Shown here piece after piece: positions 1 to 5,647 of a stretch of 10,210 nucleotides of DNA; position 1 is the first letter of the stretch, and each line of letters begins with the position of its first letter. The notes beneath the pieces were generated by a model. That model ran no database searches and was not told the DNA's origin. It worked only from the letters and a program-made list of their open reading frames with translations. Origin of the DNA: Flectobacillus sp. (GTDB lineage: Bacteria; Bacteroidota; Bacteroidia; Cytophagales; Spirosomataceae). Made by a program: the position numbers and the translations under genes. Where the stretch lies: contig JARXAV010000311.1 in the NCBI GenBank assembly GCA_029865665.1, positions 1 through 10,210 on the forward strand, read 5' to 3'.

Positions 1-1
1 T

Positions 2-490
2 GCCTATCAGCGAGTTTCAGAAAATGATGGCTCTGCTTATCTGAATCTTAGTAGTAATACGGACTTATTAGCCTATTTAGTAAAAGATGGATTGTTAGTC
101 TTGTTCTTTTCACTCATCTTTGCATTCTATTTCACGGCTCGCCAAGCCAAAAAACAAGGAGTTAGTCTTTGGGGAAGTACTTCCAAACGCTTGCTGTTCA
201 ACATGGCTTTGCCTTTGGTGACAGGTGGCTTATTTTGCATCATTCTGTTGATGCAGGCCCCTCATTTAGTAGATGCTGCCACCTTGGTATTCTACGGTTT
301 AGCCGTTATTAATGCGTCCAAATACACCTTCGATGATATTCGTTATTTGGGTTACGTAGAGGTTATTCTAGGCTTATTATGTGGCTTTATGGATGAATGG
401 CGTTTGGGAATTTTATTCTGGGCATTGGGCTTTGGCGTGGCTCATATCGTGTATGGAATCGTGATGTATAAAAAATATGATAGTCGTTGA
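2..490 (+). CDS. Multi-spanning membrane protein of unknown function, 5' end outside window
   Basis: The frame is open from the left edge (codon at 2-4) to TGA at 488-490, so the visible 162 residues are the C-terminal part of a longer protein. The TTG at 92 is therefore not the real start. I do not recognise a named family. The visible part starts with a polar segment, then has about five hydrophobic stretches at roughly residues 30-45, 67-84, 92-108, 116-130 and 135-154 of the visible part. Between the third and fourth lies a polar motif, KYTFDDIRYLGYVE, and the protein ends with a short basic tail. It is followed after 17 nt by a small winged-helix regulator in the same direction. From memory, such membrane-protein plus small-regulator pairs recur in Bacteroidota, which suggests the two are cotranscribed and that the regulator may control this gene. 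Reading frame is certain; function is unknown. Confidence 0.85.
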   Translation, partial: AYQRVSENDGSAYLNLSSNTDLLAYLVKDGLLVLFFSLIFAFYFTARQAKKQGVSLWGSTSKRLLFNMALPLVTGGLFCIILLMQAPHLVDAATLVFYGLAVINASKYTFDDIRYLGYVEVILGLLCGFMDEWRLGILFWALGFGVAHIVYGIVMYKKYDSR

Positions 491-507
491 GTAGCGGCTG
501 AGGAGAA

Positions 508-804
508 ATGAAAAATTTAATTGCTGGTATTAATAAATCCTTTGAAAACCGTATCCGACTGGGCATTATGTCTATTCTAATGGTAAACGACTGGGTTGAT
601 TTTGGTGAACTAAAAGAGACATTGGGTGTAACCGATGGCAACTTAGCTTCGCATATTACCGCATTGGAAAAAGAAAAATATATTCAAGTAAGAAAAGCCT
701 TTATTGGTAAAAAACCGAATACGTCTTTTCAAGCCACCTCCGAAGGGAAACAGGCTTTTCAAGCTCACCTCAATGCTCTTGAAGCCTTAATTAAAGGAAT
801 GTAA
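508..804 (+). CDS. Small winged-helix transcriptional regulator (HTH_34 / MarR-like)
   Basis: This 98-residue protein is essentially one winged helix-turn-helix domain of the kind filed under PF13601 (HTH_34), related to MarR/ArsR-type folds. Helix 1 (about 5-25) carries the basic FENRIRLGI stretch, followed by DFGELKETLGV (31-41), then the recognition helix TDGNLASHITALEK (42-55), and a beta-wing rich in Lys and Arg (about 60-76). A C-terminal helix (79-96) probably dimerises. There is no ligand domain and no metal-binding Cys/His cluster. ATG at 508 is preceded by AGGAG at 501-505, only 2 nt away, which is closer than an ideal ribosome site, but the start fits the family. It lies 17 nt after the membrane protein gene and is followed at once by a terminator, so the two probably form an operon. 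The target genes cannot be read from the sequence; autoregulation of the pair is an inference. Confidence 0.88.
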   Translation: MKNLIAGINKSFENRIRLGIMSILMVNDWVDFGELKETLGVTDGNLASHITALEKEKYIQVRKAFIGKKPNTSFQATSEGKQAFQAHLNALEALIKGM

Positions 805-829
805 AAGGTACTATCTCAGTACTTTTTTT
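803..829 (+). terminator. Intrinsic terminator after the winged-helix gene
   Basis: The 5' arm 803-812 pairs with 818-827 (10 bp, one G-U pair, core GTACT/AGTAC) around a 5-nt loop (813-817). The 3' arm runs into seven T residues at 823-829. It overlaps the stop codon of the regulator gene and separates this operon from the genes to the right. Confidence 0.75.
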
Positions 830-855
830 ACGCTCAACAACTTTGCAATACAAAG

Positions 856-863
856 TACTTTTG
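856..863 (+). promoter_or_regulatory. Possible Bacteroidota -7 promoter element (TACTTTTG)
   Basis: TACTTTTG fits the TAnnTTTG -7 consensus of the Bacteroidota housekeeping sigma factor and lies 13 nt before the ATG at 876, after the upstream terminator. A TTTG occurs at 842-845, but only 10 nt before this element, much closer than the usual spacing of about 20, so the -33 element is unsupported. Confidence 0.3.
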
Positions 864-875
864 AATTTAAAAAAT

Positions 876-1244
876 ATGAAAAAGATATTATCATTGATAG
901 CTGCTCATTTAATAGCTAGTTTCTCTTTTTCGTTGGTATATAATATACCCCAAACGCTGTCTGAATACAATGAAAGTAATTTTCTACAATCAAATGAATC
1001 TATTTTCCCTTACGTACTATTCTGTGCAATCCTATTTCGGTTATTGGCACTATGGCTTGGAAATATATTCACGATAGGTATCCAACACAAACTAAAGACT
1101 ACAATTATAATTCACGGAGTAATAATTATCTTTTTATGGTCAATCAACCCTACGCTCAAAGTATTATTATCCTTTGTGATAGATGCTTTGATATTTAATA
1201 TAGTACGTATTAGACTAAATGAAATTTTGAGTAAAACAAACTAA
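876..1244 (+). CDS. Small orphan membrane protein, function unknown
   Basis: I chose ATG at 876 rather than the TTG at 843 because it begins a typical membrane-protein N-terminus (MKKILSLIAAH) and lies just behind a possible -7 promoter element; this gives 122 residues. I do not recognise the family. There are about four hydrophobic segments, at residues 4-23, 45-66, 74-90 and 96-111, with a polar Asn/Ser/Glu-rich loop between the first two (about 27-43). The segment ends with basic residues (RIRLNEILSKTN), so the tail is likely cytoplasmic. The gene is visibly more AT-rich, with many ATA and TTA codons, than dgkA or murA nearby, which hints at weak constraint or recent acquisition. It stands between a terminator and the DUF1361 gene 61 nt downstream and could be a lone gene or the head of that group. 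Confidence 0.6.
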   Translation: MKKILSLIAAHLIASFSFSLVYNIPQTLSEYNESNFLQSNESIFPYVLFCAILFRLLALWLGNIFTIGIQHKLKTTIIIHGVIIIFLWSINPTLKVLLSFVIDALIFNIVRIRLNEILSKTN

Positions 1245-1305
1245 ATTTCATTCAACGACTCTTCATACAGTTTATATTTAATCTTTCTGAACAAAACTAA
1301 CAACC

Positions 1306-1935
1306 ATGTCTATTCAACGAATCAACTTACTCGGCACACTGCTATTTATGTCGGCATTAGCTTTTACACTCTTCGTAATTAGCGTATTACAAACGAAAAA
1401 CTTATTTTTCATGGGCTTAAACTGGAATTTATTTTTGGCATGGATTCCTATCTTTTTAGCCCTTTACGCAGAAAAGAGAGATTCGGCAATTAGTGTTTCA
1501 GCAATCAGTATGCTGTGGCTACTATTTTTTCCGAACGCCCCTTACATCATTACCGATTTAGTTCATTTAACTCCACAAGGAGGTAATTTGTATTGGCATC
1601 ATCAAATCATGATTTTTAGCTATGCGTTTGTAAGTCTTGCCTGCGGTTTGTTGTCACTTTATTGGATGCAGAGGGTTTGGAGGAGGGTATTTTCACAACG
1701 AATTAGTTTTTGGGCTGGGTTCGCTTCAATAGGTTTATCGGGCTATGGTATTTTTTTAGGTCGAATAGAACGCTTAAATTCGTGGGATTTATTTGTACAT
1801 CCCTTTAGCCTAGTACGCCTAATACTACATTCGGCACGAAGCTTCACAGCCATTTTGATGACAGTAGAATTTTCCCTTTTCATCGGTTTGGCCTATTGGA
1901 TGTTTTACAGTTTACTTCGATTTAAAGACGAATAA
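1306..1935 (+). CDS. DUF1361 domain-containing integral membrane protein
   Basis: The 209-residue protein matches the DUF1361 family (PF07099) by its two hallmark segments: WLLFFPNAPYIITDLVHL at 71-88 and GYGIFLGRIERLNSWDL at 146-162. It has about six membrane segments, around residues 7-27, 39-54, 63-79, 101-120, 135-152 and 183-204. The conserved Pro-Asn-Ala-Pro-Tyr and the Gly-Arg...Asn-Ser-Trp-Asp motifs lie at or near membrane ends. No catalytic activity is established for the family, so none is assigned. Length fits the family's usual 200-230 residues. ATG at 1306 is the only sensible start. The dgkA gene begins 25 nt downstream in the same direction, so the two are probably cotranscribed, which would put this protein in a membrane-lipid setting, though that is only guilt by neighbourhood. 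Confidence 0.88.
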   Translation: MSIQRINLLGTLLFMSALAFTLFVISVLQTKNLFFMGLNWNLFLAWIPIFLALYAEKRDSAISVSAISMLWLLFFPNAPYIITDLVHLTPQGGNLYWHHQIMIFSYAFVSLACGLLSLYWMQRVWRRVFSQRISFWAGFASIGLSGYGIFLGRIERLNSWDLFVHPFSLVRLILHSARSFTAILMTVEFSLFIGLAYWMFYSLLRFKDE

Positions 1936-1960
1936 AGCCAAGCAATTTAAGCTCAGTAAC

Positions 1961-2320
1961 ATGATAAACATCCCTAAATTTTTAAAAAGTGTTCCTTTTG
2001 CATGGAATGGCGTAAAATTACTTTTCTCGTCAGAGAACAATGCGAAGATTCATTTACTCGCCATGCTTGTTGTCGTAATTTCTGGTTTTGTTTTATCCTT
2101 TACCGAAGGCGAATGGTTGGCTGTTATCTTGTGTATTGGAGGAGTCATGGCACTAGAAGCTGTCAATACTGCCATTGAAGCCGTTGTAGATTTAGCGTCT
2201 CCCGAAGTTCATCCCTTAGCCAAAAAGGCCAAAGACGTAGCCGCAGGAGCAGTACTTATTTTTGCCGCTTGTGCCATTGTGGTAGCAGGTATTATTTTGT
2301 GGAAGCATTTGGGGAGTTAA
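1961..2320 (+). CDS. dgkA: Diacylglycerol kinase family protein (DgkA-type, possibly undecaprenol kinase)
   Basis: This 119-residue membrane protein belongs to the small prokaryotic diacylglycerol kinase family (PF01219), which phosphorylates diacylglycerol or undecaprenol with ATP at the inner membrane. The signature EAVNTAIEAVVD spans 66-77, including Glu66, Asn69, Glu73 and Asp77, the Mg-ATP site of the family. The upstream SENNAKIH motif (24-31) and the KKAKDVAAGAVL motif (88-99) are also conserved. Three hydrophobic segments (about 32-49, 51-70 with the active-site helix, 95-115) match the trimeric fold. Sequence alone does not separate lipid recycling (diacylglycerol) from undecaprenol phosphorylation; the layout resembles the Gram-positive/Bacteroidota type often called undecaprenol kinase. 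It follows the DUF1361 gene by 25 nt and is closed by a bidirectional terminator at 2397-2439. Confidence 0.95.
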   Translation: MINIPKFLKSVPFAWNGVKLLFSSENNAKIHLLAMLVVVISGFVLSFTEGEWLAVILCIGGVMALEAVNTAIEAVVDLASPEVHPLAKKAKDVAAGAVLIFAACAIVVAGIILWKHLGS

Positions 2321-2341
2321 GAGGTTTAAACTTTCTCGATA

Positions 2342-2361
2342 CGGGTGAATGAATTCACCCG
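2342..2361. repeat. Perfect inverted repeat, REP-like hairpin
   Basis: CGGGTGAAT at 2342-2350 is followed by GA and then its exact reverse complement ATTCACCCG at 2353-2361. It would fold as an 8-bp stem with a 4-nt loop. It stands between dgkA and its terminator, is far more GC-rich than its surroundings, and has no T-run, so it is not itself a terminator. On the minus strand the hairpin is preceded by TTAGC. A short GC-rich hairpin with a fixed flanking tetranucleotide is how REP elements mobilised by RAYT (IS200-like) transposases look; this label is an inference from one copy. Confidence 0.6.
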
Positions 2362-2396
2362 CTAAGTGGAATAATAAAGCTCAAATAGCTTCTACC

Positions 2397-2439
2397 AAAA
2401 AGCGTCAGATAGTTTAGCTCACTACCTGACGCTTTTTTT
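2397..2439. terminator. Bidirectional intrinsic terminator between dgkA and the M13 peptidase gene
   Basis: AGCGTCAG at 2401-2408 pairs with CTGACGCT at 2426-2433; after one A/C mismatch the stem continues with TAGT/ACTA (2410-2413 with 2421-2424) around a 7-nt loop. AAAA (2397-2400) pairs with T residues from 2434, giving a T-run at 2433-2439 for the plus strand and a shorter one for the minus strand. It can therefore end transcripts of both convergent genes. Confidence 0.88.
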
Positions 2440-2450
2440 ATTTTTAACCC

Positions 2451-4484
2451 CTACCAAATCACTGCACGTTTGTCAGCAGGTAGGTACATTTTATTTTTAT
2501 CACTCACATTGAAGGCTTTGTAGAAAGGTTCAAAGTTCATCAAAGGACCGTTGATACGGAATACTTCGGGCGAATGCGGGTCGGTATTCAAACGTACTCG
2601 CATCGACTCTTCACGGTCTTTGATTCGCCAAACTTGAGCCCAACTCATAAAGAAACGTTGGTCTGGCGTAAATCCGTCAATTTTCTCGTTTGACTTTCCT
2701 TGTTCCGTTAATTTAAAGGCTTCATAAGCAAGGGTAATACCTCCTAAGTCGGCTAAATTTTCACCTAATGTCAACTGTCCATTTACGTGTACATTGCCAA
2801 ACAAGGTAAAATTATTATACTGATTTACGACCATTTGAGCCTTAGCATTAAACTTCTTGGCATCTTCTTCTTTCCACCAGTCTTTTAAATTTCCGTCGGC
2901 ATCGTACTGACGACCTTGATCGTCAAATAAGTGCGTCAATTCATGTCCGATAACACCACCTATTCCACCATAATTAATGGCATCGTCGGCATTATTATCG
3001 AAGAAAGGAAACTGTAAAATTCCTGCTGGGAAAACGATTTCGTTAAACGAAGGATTGGCATACGCATTTACCGTTGGAGGAGTCATTCCCCATTCTGTTT
3101 TATCGACAGGTTTGGTCAATTTCTCCAACATTTCCTTTGTCGCATGACGGTTTGCCGACAGCACATTGGCATAATAGGTCGCACGGTTAATGGTTACATC
3201 ATCAAAGTTCTTCCATTTATCGGGGTATCCAATTTTATTGATAATCTTATCAAACTTCACCAAGGCTTTAGCTTTCGTTTCCTTCGACATCCAATCTAAT
3301 TTCTCGATACGACTACGATACACTTTTTGCAAGTTCGTTACCAAGGTCAACATACGTTCTTTGGCTTCGGGCGTAAAATGTTTTTGCACCCAAATTTGTC
3401 CTAACAACTCCCCTAGATTCGAATCTACTTGGTTCGCCATTTTTTTCCAACGTTCCGATTCTACTTGTTGACCATTTAGAACCTTCCCATAAAATTCAAA
3501 TCGAGCCGTTCTAAAAGCCTTCGTCAAATACGGAGAAGCAGCATTTAAAACATTGATTTTCTCACGGTTCTTAACCACCTCAATAGGAGTCGTTGCCAAT
3601 AATTTACCCATTACGGTATAATATTCAGGCTGCCCCATCAACACTGAATCAGTTTTGACTTTCATTTTTTGAAGGAAAGAAGCCCAGTCCATCGAATACA
3701 CTTTTGCCAAATCTGCAATTGCATATTTATGGTAATTTTTAATCGGGTCACGCAATTCAACAGGCGTTTTGTGCGATGCTGATAAAGCCTTTTCAAAAGC
3801 CAATACCTCTTGAGCTTGTTTAGCAGCTAACGTCGCTTCTACCCCCGAGAGCTTCAAGAGCGTAGTGTTGTAAGTTAAATAGGCTTCTCGTTCCTTTTTT
3901 GTACTAGGCTCGTCGCTCGTATAGTAGCTTTTTTCGGGAAGCCCTAAGCCTCCTTGCGAAAAGTTAATGCGGTTCTTGGTCGAATTTTTATCGTCCGCTC
4001 CCACATAAAAGCTAAACAAAGCCCCGCCTAAATTGTCTTGATCAGCCGCCACATAATCCAAATAGGCCTGTGGTGTTTTGATAGCTTCAATTGTCTTCAA
4101 AGTAGGTAATACAGGGTTTATTCCTGCCTTTTCGATGGCAAGAGTATCCATTCCTGAGGCATAAAAATCCCCTACTTTTTGTTCAGCAGAACCTTCAGAA
4201 GCACTTTTGGCAGCTAACTCTTCTAAGATAGCTTTCGTTTTCTTCTGATTTTCTTCGTTAAGGGTATAAAAAGACCCCCATCCCGACTGGTCATCAGGAA
4301 TTTTGGTATTCTTCAACCAAGTACCATTGGCATACTGAGCAAAATCATCCGCAGGACTAGCGGTTGTATCCATCCCTGCTTTATCCAGAAACGAAGCACG
4401 AACAGCTTCCTCCGAATGCTTTGAACCACAATTGCTCAGCAACACAACAGACGCTGATGCAAGAAATAATTGTTTTAACTTCAT
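2451..4484 (-). CDS. M13 family zinc metallopeptidase, lipoprotein (neprilysin/PepO-like)
   Basis: The 677-residue product is a full-length M13 endopeptidase, a family that cuts small peptides. The zinc site is GHELTH: His514, catalytic Glu515 and His518, with third ligand Glu575 and Asp579 in GENLAD (574-579). The substrate-backbone motif NAY (473-475) precedes IVFPAGILQFPFF (483-495), and His637 and Arg643, spaced as neprilysin His711 and Arg717, complete the site. The chain ends in AVIW rather than the Cys-containing C-x-x-W end of eukaryotic and some bacterial relatives, so that disulphide is absent. The N-terminus is a lipoprotein signal: MKLK, a hydrophobic stretch, then LSNC with Cys19 as lipidation site; Asn at -1 is unusual. 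After Cys19 comes GSKHSEE, an acidic stretch that may promote surface export as in Bacteroidota lipoproteins (uncertain). The gene is alone on its strand, convergent with dgkA. Confidence 0.96.
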   Translation of the reverse strand: MKLKQLFLASASVVLLSNCGSKHSEEAVRASFLDKAGMDTTASPADDFAQYANGTWLKNTKIPDDQSGWGSFYTLNEENQKKTKAILEELAAKSASEGSAEQKVGDFYASGMDTLAIEKAGINPVLPTLKTIEAIKTPQAYLDYVAADQDNLGGALFSFYVGADDKNSTKNRINFSQGGLGLPEKSYYTSDEPSTKKEREAYLTYNTTLLKLSGVEATLAAKQAQEVLAFEKALSASHKTPVELRDPIKNYHKYAIADLAKVYSMDWASFLQKMKVKTDSVLMGQPEYYTVMGKLLATTPIEVVKNREKINVLNAASPYLTKAFRTARFEFYGKVLNGQQVESERWKKMANQVDSNLGELLGQIWVQKHFTPEAKERMLTLVTNLQKVYRSRIEKLDWMSKETKAKALVKFDKIINKIGYPDKWKNFDDVTINRATYYANVLSANRHATKEMLEKLTKPVDKTEWGMTPPTVNAYANPSFNEIVFPAGILQFPFFDNNADDAINYGGIGGVIGHELTHLFDDQGRQYDADGNLKDWWKEEDAKKFNAKAQMVVNQYNNFTLFGNVHVNGQLTLGENLADLGGITLAYEAFKLTEQGKSNEKIDGFTPDQRFFMSWAQVWRIKDREESMRVRLNTDPHSPEVFRINGPLMNFEPFYKAFNVSDKNKMYLPADKRAVIW

Positions 4485-4885
4485 TTATTGATGATGTTTA
4501 AAGAAAAGTTAGGGCTTGACTAGCCCTTTCCTCTCGGAATTTAATTTCGGTCTCTAAGATAGATAAAATCATTGGAGTATGCTTTCTCAGAAGCCTTTTA
4601 TGTTTTTTTAACGACTGACCTCAAGACGAAAGCGGTTAAGAAAAAATAGTGAGGATTTATTTGATGGTAATAAATTTCATATAAAACCGAATTCTTGCTA
4701 TTTTTGTCGATATTGAATTCTAAAACGCTGTTTTCATCTAACTCACCCGATTTTTCTTGTGCATTATATGAAAATAGCTAGAAAATAGCATGAAACGCCC
4801 ATCCATACCGAAAAAATTGACATACAAAGGTATAATTTAGCGTTCCATCTGATACCATTTAAAATATAACTGAAATTACAATCAG
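4485..4885. promoter_or_regulatory. 401-nt divergent intergenic region, M13 peptidase (-) / DUF4290 (+)
   Basis: I see no gene here. Both promoters must lie in it. TATTTTTG at 4699-4706 (+) is an exact TAnnTTTG -7 match but has no good -33 partner at the proper distance, and it is 180 nt from the DUF4290 start. Nearer that start, TTGACA (4817-4822) and TATAAT (4831-4836) are present but only 8 nt apart, so they do not form a normal sigma-70 promoter. A small hairpin, AGGGCT/AGCCCT (4511-4516 with 4522-4527), lies in the leader of the peptidase gene. GAAAATAGC occurs twice 11 bp apart (4770 and 4781), with AAAATAGC inverted at 4697-4704. Confidence 0.5.
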
Positions 4886-5596
4886 ATGAAAGAATACGGA
4901 ACAAACGTCCAAAAACTAGTAGAATATATCCTCTTGATTCAAGACAGAGAGAAACGTACTAAATATGCGTATCTTTTGGTGGAATTGATGCGTCAGGTTC
5001 ACCCGAATATGAGAGACAATCAAGATTACTCCAATAAACTTTGGGACGATTTGTACATTTTATCCAATTTCAAATTGGATGTTGATAGCCCCTTCCCTCC
5101 TCCGTCTCCAGATGCCGTTGGAAAACGTCCGAAAAGCGTGCCTTACAATTTACATAATTTAAAGTTTCGTTATTACGGTCACAATGTGGAACTGTTAGTT
5201 GCTCGTGCAATGGCTGAGCCAAACGAGGAAGAGAAAAAAATATTAGTCGCTCACATCGCCCGACTGATGAAAACTTTTTATCAGAACTGGAACAAAGAGG
5301 TTGTTGACGACAATGTTATTTGGGGACATATCTTAGAAATGTCAGAAAACTTATTGGCAAAAACAGTAGAAGCTATCTCAGGTAACGCATCATTGGGTAA
5401 TTTAAGAAACAACAAAAGTAACAATTCGAACCCTAGCAGACCAAGTAACGGTCGTCCTTCACCGAGCAATAACAACAATAATCGCTCGAATGGTGGAAAT
5501 AATATGAACCGTAATAATAATAACAACGGTCGTACCAACAACGATAATCGCAATAACAACAACCGTAACAATAGTAATAGCGGTAATTGGAGATAA
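4886..5596 (+). CDS. DUF4290 domain-containing protein with Asn-rich low-complexity tail
   Basis: Residues 1 to about 168 match the DUF4290 family (PF14123), a Bacteroidota protein typically encoded directly before murA. It starts with MKEYGTNVQKLVEYIL and includes HPNMRD (39-44), KLWDDLYILSNF (51-62) and FRYYGHNVELLV (94-105), all-helical in appearance, with no signal peptide or membrane segment, so it is probably cytoplasmic. No biochemical function is established. Residues 172-236 are a tail of which 32 of 65 residues are Asn, interspersed with nine Arg plus Ser and Gly; it is disordered in appearance and net basic. Runs of AAC/AAT codons are mixed rather than a single triplet repeat. murA follows after 51 nt in the same direction, so the two are likely one operon and this protein may aid or control cell-wall precursor synthesis; that link is contextual only. 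Confidence 0.92.
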   Translation: MKEYGTNVQKLVEYILLIQDREKRTKYAYLLVELMRQVHPNMRDNQDYSNKLWDDLYILSNFKLDVDSPFPPPSPDAVGKRPKSVPYNLHNLKFRYYGHNVELLVARAMAEPNEEEKKILVAHIARLMKTFYQNWNKEVVDDNVIWGHILEMSENLLAKTVEAISGNASLGNLRNNKSNNSNPSRPSNGRPSPSNNNNNRSNGGNNMNRNNNNNGRTNNDNRNNNNRNNSNSGNWR

Positions 5597-5647
5597 GTTA
5601 ATCAATCAACGAATATTCACGACTAACATCAATTTAAAACGAGATAA

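Noticed and set aside
387..641. 84-codon open frame on the minus strand
   Set aside because: It lies antisense across the end of the membrane protein gene and the start of the winged-helix gene, both of which are convincing; its translation shows no domain.
843..875. TTG start for the small membrane protein, adding 11 residues
   Set aside because: The likely -7 promoter element (856-863) lies after it, and ATG at 876 begins a normal membrane-protein N-terminus.
3190..3471. 93-codon open frame on the plus strand
   Set aside because: Fully antisense to the well-supported M13 peptidase gene, with no recognisable content.
4790..4840. 16-codon open frame (ATG at 4790) before the DUF4290 gene, as a leader peptide
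   Set aside because: Very short, no ribosome site, no following hairpin or terminator that would make an attenuator; expected by chance in 400 nt.
5281..5571. 96-codon Leu-rich open frame on the minus strand
   Set aside because: It is the complement of the Asn-rich tail of the DUF4290 gene; the Leu runs are a by-product of the repeated AAC/AAT-type codons read in another frame.
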